A stretch of DNA of 64,000 nt from assembly GCA_013214355.1 (NCBI GenBank), contig JABSSL010000023.1, positions 20,633 to 84,632 on the forward strand, written 5' to 3'. Shown here piece by piece: positions 36,890-46,223 of the stretch. The notes below the pieces were generated by a model, which did not search any database, had not been told where the DNA came from, and saw nothing but the letters and a program-made list of their open reading frames with translations. Position 1 is the first letter of the stretch, and every line of letters begins with the position of its first letter. The translations under genes were made by a program, and so were the position numbers. This DNA is from Saprospiraceae bacterium. GTDB taxonomy: Bacteria; Bacteroidota; Bacteroidia; Chitinophagales; Saprospiraceae.

Positions 36890-38233
36890 ATGTCAAAGCC
36901 TAGTATCCCAAAGGGCACCAGAGATTTCGGCCCAGAGGAGGTGATTAAGCGTAATTATATTTTTGATACCATTCGATCGGTATTTACCAAATATGCTTAC
37001 CAGCCTATCGAAACCCCAACCATGGAGAACCTGTCTACTTTGACTGGGAAATATGGAGAAGAAGGGGATAAATTATTGTTCAAGGTATTGAATAATGGCG
37101 ATTTCTTATCCAAGGCGAATGCAGAAGCCCTGGCCGAGAAGAATTCTGCCAAATTAGTGAGTTCCATCTCTAAGCGAGGACTACGGTATGACCTAACGGT
37201 GCCTTTCGCCCGCTTCGTAGTCATGCATCAGAACGACATTAGCTTTCCCTTCAAGCGCTACCAAATTCAAAGGGTGTGGCGAGCGGACCGACCACAGAAA
37301 GGGCGCTATCAGGAATTCTATCAATGTGATGTGGATGTGGTAGGTTCTAATTCATTGATGTACGAGGCGGAGCTCACACAAATCTATGACGAAGTTTTTG
37401 CAGCACTGAAGATTCCGGTGGAGATCAAGTTAAATAATCGTAAGATATTGGCAGGAATAGCAGATGTCGCAGGCATCTCTGATCAGTTTGTAGACATGAC
37501 CGTGGCCATTGATAAGTTGGATAAAGTGGGTATGGACGGAGTGAAGAATGAGTTGTCGAAACGTGAAATTCCAGCTGCGGCCATAGCCAAGATCGAGGAA
37601 ATTCTTCAAACAACGGCCTTAGCGGATTTGAAGGCTAAATTGTCAGCTAGCGAGGTGGGGATAAAGGGAGTGGAAGAGTTGGAGCAGGTATTTGACTACT
37701 TGTCGAGTAGCGATCTAAGCAATGAGGTACAATTTGATGTGACCTTAGCGAGAGGACTAAACTATTACACTGGGTGTATTTTTGAGGTAAAAGCGAAGAA
37801 TGTGCAGATGGGGTCGATCGGAGGCGGAGGTCGCTATGATGATCTCACGGGGATCTTTGGCTTGAAAAATGTATCTGGAGTGGGAGTGTCTTTCGGGGCT
37901 GAGCGAATCTATGATGTCATGGAAGAACTGCAATTGTTCCCCGCTACTGCTGCTGACTCACTGAAGCTCTTATTCATTGCTTTTGATGCGGAAGCACATG
38001 CCTATGCTTTCCGTTGTCTGGGGAAGGTGCGTCAAGCTGGAATTACTGCCGATCTTTATCCGGAACCTACCAAGCTGAAGAAACAGATGAAATATGCCAA
38101 TGATCGCCGAGCTCCATATGTAGTACTGATTGGAGGCAATGAAATGGAGAGCGGCTTGTTAACCTTTAAGAATATGGAGAGCGGAGAACAGACTTCAGTG
38201 GATTTGGAATCGATCATTGCACAACTTAGTTAA
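36890..38233 (+). CDS. hisS: Histidine--tRNA ligase
   Basis: PKGTRDFGPEE; YDLTVPFARFVVMHQNDISFPFKRYQIQRVWRADRPQKGRYQEFYQCDVDVVG; GGGRYDDL. Start ATG at 36890 is preferred over GTG at 36866. Confidence 0.97.
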   Translation: MSKPSIPKGTRDFGPEEVIKRNYIFDTIRSVFTKYAYQPIETPTMENLSTLTGKYGEEGDKLLFKVLNNGDFLSKANAEALAEKNSAKLVSSISKRGLRYDLTVPFARFVVMHQNDISFPFKRYQIQRVWRADRPQKGRYQEFYQCDVDVVGSNSLMYEAELTQIYDEVFAALKIPVEIKLNNRKILAGIADVAGISDQFVDMTVAIDKLDKVGMDGVKNELSKREIPAAAIAKIEEILQTTALADLKAKLSASEVGIKGVEELEQVFDYLSSSDLSNEVQFDVTLARGLNYYTGCIFEVKAKNVQMGSIGGGGRYDDLTGIFGLKNVSGVGVSFGAERIYDVMEELQLFPATAADSLKLLFIAFDAEAHAYAFRCLGKVRQAGITADLYPEPTKLKKQMKYANDRRAPYVVLIGGNEMESGLLTFKNMESGEQTSVDLESIIAQLS

Positions 38234-38242
38234 GCCAATAGC

Positions 38243-39700
38243 ATGGAAGTAGCGACACAGCCAAAGTATAGCCAGATAGAGCAAGTCCAGCGCGATTTGC
38301 GTGAGGGTAAGCTCACTTGTGTGCAAGTGGTAGAATACTACTTGGATAGAATTGAAGCTAGCCGAGAATTAAATATCTATATAGAGGTTTATGCCGAAGA
38401 GGCGTTGGCTAAAGCTAAGGCTATTGATGAGCGACTGCAAGAAAATGCGGATGACTTAGGTCGTTTGTTTGGTGTGGTTGTATCGCTCAAAGATGTTCTG
38501 TGTTATAAGGATCATCAAGTCACTGGCGGTTCCAAGATTTTGACTGGTTTCACCTCTATGTTCTCTGCTACGGGTGTGGAAAGAGTAGTGGAGGAGGATG
38601 CTATTATCATTGGTCGGGTGAATTGCGATGAATTTGCCATGGGTTCTACTACAGAGAATTCTTACTACGGTCCTACGCGCAATGCAGCTGACCCAAGTCG
38701 AGTTCCAGGTGGTTCCTCAGGAGGTTCAGCGGTGGCCGTCCAGGCGGACACATGTTTGGTATCTCTGGGGACGGATACGGGGGGTTCAGTACGGCAGCCG
38801 GCTTCCTTTTGTGGGGTAGTAGGTTTCAAGCCGACTTATGGCCGGATTTCTCGCTATGGCTTATTGGCTTATGGATCTTCCTTTGATCAACTGGGCGTCT
38901 TGGCGCAAAGCGTTTCTGATACGGCCTTGTTTCTAGAGATCATGGCTGGTCCCGATGAGTTTGACAGCACAGCCAGTCAACGAGCGGTAGAGCCTTATGC
39001 TTCCAATCTTTCCTTTGAGCGCAAGGCGAAGATTGCCTACTTTGGTTCAGCCCTCGATCACCCTAGCCTTGATCCGGGGGTTCGTCAAGTTTGCCAGGGA
39101 TTGATCGATCAATTGCGTACCGAAGGACATACGGTCGAAGCAGTGGACTTTGACTATCTGGATTATATCATTCCCGCCTACTATGTACTGACAACGGCGG
39201 AGGCTTCCTCCAATCTCTCTCGCTACGATGGGATTCGCTATGGTTACCGCAGTGCTAATGCGACCAATTTGATGGAGACGTATAAGAAATCTCGAACAGA
39301 GGGTTTTGGGACTGAAGTGAAGCGCCGCATTATGCTAGGTACCTTTGTGCTTAGCGCAGGCTATTATGATGCCTATTATACTAAAGCCCAGAAAGCAAGG
39401 AAGCTTATTCAAGAAAAGACCTTCGAGATCTTCGAAGCATACGATTTTATCCTGCTACCCGCCGCACCAGGTCCAGCCTGGCATTTGGGCGACAATGTAG
39501 ATGATCCAGTTGCCATGTATCTGGCGGATATTTTTACGGTGCAAGCCAATATGGTGGGTATACCGGCGATCTGCTTGCCCGCCGGAACACATCCTGAGGA
39601 GGGGTTACCCGTGGGCGTACAATTTATGGCCAACCGATTCCAGGAGGCTGACTTATTGGCTTTCAGTCAGAAGGTCATGGACGCATTTCCAAAGTCGTAG
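38243..39700 (+). CDS. gatA: Glutamyl/aspartyl-tRNA(Gln/Asn) amidotransferase subunit A
   Basis: Amidase signature MGSTTENSYYGPTRNAADPSRVPGGSSGGSAVAV...LGTDTGGSVRQPASFCGVVGFKPTYGRISRYGL. Confidence 0.96.
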   Translation: MEVATQPKYSQIEQVQRDLREGKLTCVQVVEYYLDRIEASRELNIYIEVYAEEALAKAKAIDERLQENADDLGRLFGVVVSLKDVLCYKDHQVTGGSKILTGFTSMFSATGVERVVEEDAIIIGRVNCDEFAMGSTTENSYYGPTRNAADPSRVPGGSSGGSAVAVQADTCLVSLGTDTGGSVRQPASFCGVVGFKPTYGRISRYGLLAYGSSFDQLGVLAQSVSDTALFLEIMAGPDEFDSTASQRAVEPYASNLSFERKAKIAYFGSALDHPSLDPGVRQVCQGLIDQLRTEGHTVEAVDFDYLDYIIPAYYVLTTAEASSNLSRYDGIRYGYRSANATNLMETYKKSRTEGFGTEVKRRIMLGTFVLSAGYYDAYYTKAQKARKLIQEKTFEIFEAYDFILLPAAPGPAWHLGDNVDDPVAMYLADIFTVQANMVGIPAICLPAGTHPEEGLPVGVQFMANRFQEADLLAFSQKVMDAFPKS

Positions 39701-40778
39701 CTTGCTGCAGCAAGCCATGAAAATGATGCACTCCTTTCTCTCTCCTGGGAGAAAATCTCCCTGTCTTATAGAACCTAGAACGCAGTCCCTTCTGTACCGC
39801 TTCCACTACAAATTCATCTTCTCTTTCTACTTTATCCGTTAAAGCAGCAGCGTCCATTTCCAAGAATTTCTTTTCATCGTATAAATAGGTGATAAATGAG
39901 ATTCTGCTCAAGGAAGGATTCAATGGGCGCACCACATTAATCGAAAGGCCCCACGGATAGAAATTGAGCATGAGATTAGGATAGATCCAATAGTAAAAGG
40001 CGGTGATCTTCTTGCCGTAGTCTGGATGCGCTGCCGGAAGGTCAAAGTGCTCCCCCTCGACGCTGGAATAACCAATTTGGAGATTCATGTGCGGGAAGAT
40101 TTCCGTGTCATAGGCCCCGTAGTCGAGCATCTGATTCAGTTGATGATGAACAAAGGGGATGTGAAAACCTTCGAGGTAATTATCGCAATATAATGCCCAA
40201 TGCGCATGTACCATGTATTCCGTAGAATATTCAGGCGCGTAACGGAAGTGTTCTAAGGGAAGGAAGGACAACCTTCGGTCTAGTTCCTGTGTTATTTCGG
40301 CCCAGTCTATCTTAGGATCAAGACTAGTAAAGAGAAATTGCCGCCATCTTTTCAGCGGAAGTTCATGTAGATGGTCACAAGGTCGGGGAAAGTTTTCCGC
40401 ATCCTTGAACTCGGGCATAAACTCCATCTTCCCTGCTAGGTTGAAACGCCTGCCATGATAACCGCAGGTAATCTTCCGGTCCTTGGAGGGATGTTGGGCT
40501 AATAGGAAACCGCGATGCGTACAGACATTGCTGAGGCAATGCAATTGACCTTCTGCATCTTTGGTCAATAGCAGAGGCTCGTCCAGGTATTTGTCGAGTA
40601 AGGTGATGGGGTAGGTGGTTTCTTGTCCTCCAAAGAATTGTTGCTGATCTCCCAGGTATTGCCAACTGGGGGCAAAGACCTTCTCTTTCATGGCTTCCCA
40701 GAGGTGCGTGTCACTGTAGAAATCAGCAGGTAAAGTCTCGGATTGGCTGATGTTTTGCTTAACGGTGTTTAATTGCAT
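39675..40778 (-). CDS. Rieske-type aromatic ring-hydroxylating oxygenase, large subunit
   Basis: Rieske cluster CTHRGFLLAQHPSKDRKITCGYHGRRF; catalytic-domain region ALYCDNYLEGFHIPFVHHQL. 26-nt 3' overlap with gatA. Confidence 0.93.
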   Translation of the reverse strand: MQLNTVKQNISQSETLPADFYSDTHLWEAMKEKVFAPSWQYLGDQQQFFGGQETTYPITLLDKYLDEPLLLTKDAEGQLHCLSNVCTHRGFLLAQHPSKDRKITCGYHGRRFNLAGKMEFMPEFKDAENFPRPCDHLHELPLKRWRQFLFTSLDPKIDWAEITQELDRRLSFLPLEHFRYAPEYSTEYMVHAHWALYCDNYLEGFHIPFVHHQLNQMLDYGAYDTEIFPHMNLQIGYSSVEGEHFDLPAAHPDYGKKITAFYYWIYPNLMLNFYPWGLSINVVRPLNPSLSRISFITYLYDEKKFLEMDAAALTDKVEREDEFVVEAVQKGLRSRFYKTGRFSPRREKGVHHFHGLLQQATTLEMRP

Positions 40779-41041
40779 AGGTGCTAACGTGAATGGTTAG
40801 AGAAGAACATTTGACTACTAGCCAAGATAATTTTTCCCAGAATTTTCTCCGCCATTTTCAAAGGCAATTCTCCGCTTTTGTTTAGGATGGTCTTGCAACC
40901 TTGGTGCTTTAGGAGATAGTACTTAATCGGTAATTGATGATATAATTTATTCCTGATCTCCTAGGAAGTGTAAATCTTGGCTATTTTAGAAGCCCTAGGA
41001 TTTCTTACGCCTTTACTATTGGCTTGCAAACTCCACTAAAA

Positions 41042-42829
41042 ATGAAATTATCATCCGCCTTTATTTGCCTCAGTGTATTCTTGCTAGGTTATGGCTGTAC
41101 ATCCAACCAAGCGACAGAACCGACGAAGCGTCCGCCCAACATTATCATCATGCTGGCAGATGACCAAGGCTGGGGAGACCTCAGTCATAGTGGCAACACG
41201 GACCTCAGTACACCAAATATCGACGCTCTAGCTGCGAATGGAGTAAGCTTTGATCGATTTTATGTCAACCCGGTTTGTTCGCCAACACGAGCAGAGTTTC
41301 TTACGGGCCGCTATCATACTAGGGGCGGGGTATATTCCACTTCGGCGGGTGGCGAGCGATTGGATTTGGATGAAACGACCATCGCCGAAGTATTCCAAAG
41401 GGCGGGTTATCATACAGCCGCTTTTGGTAAGTGGCATAACGGTATGCAGGGACCGTATCACCCGAATGCTAGAGGATTTGATGAGTTTTATGGTTTTTGC
41501 TCTGGTCATTGGGGAAATTACTTTAGTCCAATGCTGGAGCATAATGGAGTGATTACGAAAGGGGAGGGGTTCTTGGTGGATGACTTAACGAATAGAGCCA
41601 TGGACTTTATGGAAAAACACCAGGAGGATCCCTTTTTCGTTTACCTTCCTTACAACACTCCTCATAGTCCCATGCAGGTGCCCGCTTCCTTTTGGGAGAA
41701 ATTTGCGGCTAAATCTTTAGAAAGGCATAGCTCAGATATTAGTAAAGAGGATTCTTTGCATATGAAAGCGGCCTTAGCGATGTGTGAAAACATTGACTGG
41801 AATGTTGGGCGCTTGATGGAAAAACTCGAGACGCTGAACCTTACTGAAGAAACGATTGTGATCTACTTTTCGGATAACGGTCCTAATGGCTGGAGATGGA
41901 ATGGCGGCATGAAAGGACGTAAGGGATCAACGGATGAAGGAGGTGTTAGATCCCCATTTTTCTTGCAGTGGAAGGATAAGATTAAATCCAATCGAGAAAT
42001 AGCTCAGATTGCGGCCGGCATAGATCTACTCCCAACTCTAGCAGATTTAGCCAATATTGAGGTAGAAACCAATAAGCCGGTGGATGGGGTTAGCCTTGCT
42101 CCACTTTTGCTTGAGGAAGTCCCTACCTGGTCAGATCGGATGATATTCAGTCATTGGAGGGGGAATGTCAGCGTAAGAAATCAAGGCTTTCGTTTAGACA
42201 AGGACGATCAATTATTTGATATGGTCAAGGATCCCGGACAATCGCAAGATGTAAGCGAGTCCAAGGCCGCCGTATTTACAGAATTAAAGGCCGCTAAGGA
42301 AAAGTGGATGGCTGAGGTAATGGCAGAACTGAATCCTGAAGAGGATAGACCCTTTTTAATTGGAGACCCGAATTTTGAATGGACCCAAATCCCCGCCAGA
42401 GATGGGGTGGCGCATGGAAACATAAAACGATCTAACCGATGGCCCAACTGTAGTTTCTTCACCAATTGGGTATCACCTGATGATAAAATCTCCTGGGAAG
42501 TAGAGGTGATGGAAGAAGGCGACTTTGAAGTAATCGTCTACTACACTTGCTCGGCTGATGATGTCGGTTCTAGTTTTGAACTCAGCTTCTTGGATCAGTC
42601 TGTGGCAGGGAAGATTGAGGAGGCCCATGACCCACCCTTAATGGGAATGGAGCATGACTATGTGGAACGGCAAGAATCTTATGTAAAGGACTTCAAACCT
42701 TTATCTATTGGGCAGGTCCATTTGCCAAAAGGACCGGGAGAATTGACTTTACAGGCCACCGATATTTCTGGTGAGCAAGTAATGGATTTTCGGTTGATGA
42801 TGTTGCGAAGAGTGCAAGAGGGGGGATGA
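41042..42829 (+). CDS. Sulfatase (arylsulfatase-like lipoprotein) with C-terminal beta-sandwich extension
   Basis: Lipobox LLGYGC; NIIIMLADDQGWGDLSHSGN; FGly motif CSPTRAEFLTGRY; FGKWHNG. Start at 41042 is preferred over 41024. Confidence 0.95.
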   Translation: MKLSSAFICLSVFLLGYGCTSNQATEPTKRPPNIIIMLADDQGWGDLSHSGNTDLSTPNIDALAANGVSFDRFYVNPVCSPTRAEFLTGRYHTRGGVYSTSAGGERLDLDETTIAEVFQRAGYHTAAFGKWHNGMQGPYHPNARGFDEFYGFCSGHWGNYFSPMLEHNGVITKGEGFLVDDLTNRAMDFMEKHQEDPFFVYLPYNTPHSPMQVPASFWEKFAAKSLERHSSDISKEDSLHMKAALAMCENIDWNVGRLMEKLETLNLTEETIVIYFSDNGPNGWRWNGGMKGRKGSTDEGGVRSPFFLQWKDKIKSNREIAQIAAGIDLLPTLADLANIEVETNKPVDGVSLAPLLLEEVPTWSDRMIFSHWRGNVSVRNQGFRLDKDDQLFDMVKDPGQSQDVSESKAAVFTELKAAKEKWMAEVMAELNPEEDRPFLIGDPNFEWTQIPARDGVAHGNIKRSNRWPNCSFFTNWVSPDDKISWEVEVMEEGDFEVIVYYTCSADDVGSSFELSFLDQSVAGKIEEAHDPPLMGMEHDYVERQESYVKDFKPLSIGQVHLPKGPGELTLQATDISGEQVMDFRLMMLRRVQEGG

Positions 42830-42911
42830 TTAGGTGAGTTGTACGCGTTAAGTTATTCGCCAAAAATCATATATCCTGCCAGGATCAACAGCATAACTAA
42901 GCCAATTAGGG

Positions 42912-45900
42912 CTAATAACTAATCGACAATTCTACCCGGGTGCCAGCGGCTTCTCCTTTTTCATCCACGAGATCTTCGATATGAACAGAGGCATCTGTCT
43001 CATAAATCTTATTGATGGTTTGCAAGCGCTCGTTGGTGATATTCATCGCCATGGATTTTCGGCGCGGATTTGGAGTTTCCATACTTGCCGCTTTACTTCT
43101 TCCCACGCCATTGTCTTCTATCGTGCACTTCAGATAGCCATTGTCTTTGGCGAAGGAAAGCGTGATCTTCCCGGGCCCTCCTTTGTGCCGAAGGCCATGC
43201 CAAATCCCATTTTCAACATAAGGCTGGATAAGCATGGGAGGGATATCGATGTCATCGGGATCAAGGGCCTGATCTATGTTTACTTCATACTCTACTTCGT
43301 TGTTGAAGCGGAGGCTTTCCATCTCCATATATAGTTTCAGGGCTTCTATTTCATCTTTCAAATTGACAAGATGCGACCTTGAATTTTGTAGGATCAGGCG
43401 CATGAGCCTAGAAAAGCCATTGAGGTATTCGGAGGCTTTGACGGTCTCATTTTGTATAATATAGTTCTCAATAGAATTGAGGGAATTGAAAATGAAGTGT
43501 GGATTCATCTGGGCGCGAAGGGCGGTAAGTTCCATATCCGCCACCTTCTTTTCGTAGTCCCCTTTTAGTTTAACCTGCCTGAGTCGATATTGGTAAAAGG
43601 CAAACGCCCCGCCGACTATCATCAAGGCTGCTAAGATCTTAAACCAAAGTTGCTGATACCATGGTGTACCGACAAAAACCTCAATTACAAGTGGATCCGG
43701 AGACCAATTGCCGTCGTTATTGGCTACAGCGACTTGGAGGGTGTATTCCCCTCCTTTTACATTGGTATAGGCAGCGTAGTTACGTTGACCCGAATAAATC
43801 CAGTCCTCATCTACACCTATTAATTGATAGCGAAATTGATACTTTTCGGGGTGGGTATAACCAATAGCCGAAAAGTCGAACGAGAAATAATTCTGCCAAG
43901 GCTCCAGCTCGATTCGAGCCAGACTCAGCAGACTTGAATCGGTTTGAAATTCATTGTTGTATACTTTGAAGGAGGTCAGGTAGGGCTTGGGCTGTTCCTT
44001 ACTACCTTGTAGCGTCCGGGGATTGTAGATGCTGAAGCCCTTACGAAATGCTACGGCCATTTTTCCAGACTGCAGATTAATGATCCGATTTACGGTGACG
44101 ACTTTGAGCTCTTCATCCAGCCATTGTAGTCCCTCTAGGTCATTATAAAGCTCAATGGTCTTTTCTTCCGGATCGTATTTGAAAAGCCCATCTGTTGCTA
44201 GACTCCACAGCTTATCATCCTGATCGATCACAAGTCGCGAAAAACCAGAGAAATCTCGAAATACCCCTTTGGTAACTTTGATTTCGTCCGCCCTAACTGC
44301 TGCTATCGGATCCATCTTATAGATAATCCCTTTTTCGGGCTGTGAAGGATCAATTTTTCCCAGTTTCCCATCCAATTTAGAGCTCACCCAGATAAAGCCC
44401 TTGGAGTCGGGTGCAAACTGATCAACCATCTCAAACGTATTCTCGGTCTCTTTCCCTTCCTCCGTCAGAAAGTGCAAAAAGGAATTACTAGCCTTCAGCC
44501 ATACGCTAAATCCACCACAATTGGAAAGCCAAATATTTTGGTTATCGTCTTCATAGAAATCAAAACGAAAGCCTGCTTTTTTACAGGGAGAAAATTCGTC
44601 GTACAGATTCGTCGTCTCATTGGTTTTGAGATCTACCCGAATAATCCCCAATTGTCGACTGCCTAGCCATACCCGATGATCGGAGTCCACAAAGAAATTC
44701 ATCCATCTGGGATTTTCCGGAAGGTTCTGTGAAATTGGGTGCAGGACCATTTGAGTTCCGTCCGGACTTAGGGTATAAACATGCTTATTCTCTAAAATAA
44801 GTAGTTCGCCGGTGGGCGTATAGGCTAAATCAGTTCCGAGAAAGGCGGCTTTACCATAATCCGGCGGGGGTGGGATCAATAGCCATTCTTTTGTGTTCTG
44901 ATCAAATCGATAGATTCCATCTCCTTGCGAGACATTTAGGTAGATGTATCTGCCATCGGGAGATTCGATGATAAACTGTGTGATCAGGGGACGAGGTTCT
45001 AAGTCTTTCTTAAAAAAGAAATTTTGAAACTGTGTGGTTAAGGTGTCATAAACCCTGACACCTAAGGTATTGACTGACCAAATCCGATTTTGCTTGTCAA
45101 TGTGGTCAATCTGATATTTTCTACTTTTTGAGGGATCATTTAACCATGGATAGGAAATGCTTCCATCTGCGGGATTAAGAATGGCGATTCCCTTGCCACA
45201 ACTCAGATACAATAGCCCGTCAGCGCGACGAAAGATCCAACCAATATTCCATCCTTTTGCCAGTGTAATGGTATTGACTACCTTTCTTTCTTTTGGATCA
45301 AAAACACGAATCTGTGATCCTCCTTCATGTAGGTACAGTTGGCCGTCAAAAGGAAAAATCTGATTAAGTCCTTCTAAGTCGGGATAGTCATAATCAAATT
45401 CTTCACTGACCTTATTAAAGGTAAAGAAGCGGAAGGTGGAACCGATCCAGATAAGTGAGTCATTTTCAGGGTCCAACTCAACCCTTCTGATGACGTCGGC
45501 TGCGGACCCTTTTGTTTCACCAGATTGCTGATCCAGAGAGGTGCGCGGGTAGAAGCGCTTGAAGTTGTCCTTTTCGCGATCATATAGGCAGAGTACATCT
45601 GAGCCTGATGAAATCCAAGCGTCTCCTGTTCTATCGACGTGAACCCAATTGATAAAATTATTTAATAGGGAGTTAGAGTCGACTTCGCTTTTTTGATAAT
45701 TTCTGAAACTATTTTTGCTAGGATCATAAACGCTCAATCCTTTGAATGTGCCTACCCAGACCTCCCCATTGGTTGGGTGAGCGGCTACGGAGGCTATCGT
45801 GTTGCTTAGGATTGCGGTAGAGTCTTCCGATTGGGATTGATAGGTGTAAAGTTGGTTACCATCGAATCTGACTAATCCCTCATAGCTGCCAATCCAGGCA

Positions 45901-46094
45901 AAGCCATTGGCGTCAATATCAAAACCTCGTAGATAATGATTAGGTAGCCCATTTTCAGCTCGAATCACCTTACTTGGTCGATCGAAATCATGTTGGGCTA
46001 GAAGGTTGGCAGTAATACTTAGTGTGACGGCGAATAAACACAGCACCCTTAAACCAAAGACGTTCATCGGCATTGGTGTTTCATCTTTCCGCAA
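42912..46094 (-). CDS. Two-component-regulator-propeller sensor kinase with Y_Y_Y and LytS-type His_kinase domains
   Basis: Repeated propeller-like motifs (ENGLPNHYLRGFDIDANGFAWIGSYEGLVRFDG...), YQFRYQLIGVDEDWIYSG Y_Y_Y-like, TM, LRAQMNPHFIFNSLNSIENYI, GNGVG-type ATPase (EDNGVGRSKA). Confidence 0.94.
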   Translation of the reverse strand: MRKDETPMPMNVFGLRVLCLFAVTLSITANLLAQHDFDRPSKVIRAENGLPNHYLRGFDIDANGFAWIGSYEGLVRFDGNQLYTYQSQSEDSTAILSNTIASVAAHPTNGEVWVGTFKGLSVYDPSKNSFRNYQKSEVDSNSLLNNFINWVHVDRTGDAWISSGSDVLCLYDREKDNFKRFYPRTSLDQQSGETKGSAADVIRRVELDPENDSLIWIGSTFRFFTFNKVSEEFDYDYPDLEGLNQIFPFDGQLYLHEGGSQIRVFDPKERKVVNTITLAKGWNIGWIFRRADGLLYLSCGKGIAILNPADGSISYPWLNDPSKSRKYQIDHIDKQNRIWSVNTLGVRVYDTLTTQFQNFFFKKDLEPRPLITQFIIESPDGRYIYLNVSQGDGIYRFDQNTKEWLLIPPPPDYGKAAFLGTDLAYTPTGELLILENKHVYTLSPDGTQMVLHPISQNLPENPRWMNFFVDSDHRVWLGSRQLGIIRVDLKTNETTNLYDEFSPCKKAGFRFDFYEDDNQNIWLSNCGGFSVWLKASNSFLHFLTEEGKETENTFEMVDQFAPDSKGFIWVSSKLDGKLGKIDPSQPEKGIIYKMDPIAAVRADEIKVTKGVFRDFSGFSRLVIDQDDKLWSLATDGLFKYDPEEKTIELYNDLEGLQWLDEELKVVTVNRIINLQSGKMAVAFRKGFSIYNPRTLQGSKEQPKPYLTSFKVYNNEFQTDSSLLSLARIELEPWQNYFSFDFSAIGYTHPEKYQFRYQLIGVDEDWIYSGQRNYAAYTNVKGGEYTLQVAVANNDGNWSPDPLVIEVFVGTPWYQQLWFKILAALMIVGGAFAFYQYRLRQVKLKGDYEKKVADMELTALRAQMNPHFIFNSLNSIENYIIQNETVKASEYLNGFSRLMRLILQNSRSHLVNLKDEIEALKLYMEMESLRFNNEVEYEVNIDQALDPDDIDIPPMLIQPYVENGIWHGLRHKGGPGKITLSFAKDNGYLKCTIEDNGVGRSKAASMETPNPRRKSMAMNITNERLQTINKIYETDASVHIEDLVDEKGEAAGTRVELSISY

Positions 46095-46169
46095 TATACC
46101 TAGGACAATGGGCTTATCAAAATCTATTGATCAGGAAGGGAATTTGAAGGCGGTGGATTATCGGAAAAA

Positions 46170-46202
46170 GTGAGGGATAGAAGCAACTCATCCATCCCTC
46201 AC
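46170..46202 (-). terminator. Rho-independent terminator of the MarR/MFP/RND operon
   Basis: GTGAGGGAT / ATCCCTCAC 9-bp stem followed on the minus strand by CTTTTT. Confidence 0.75.
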
Positions 46203-46223
46203 CTTTAAAGCAAGTGTGAATAC

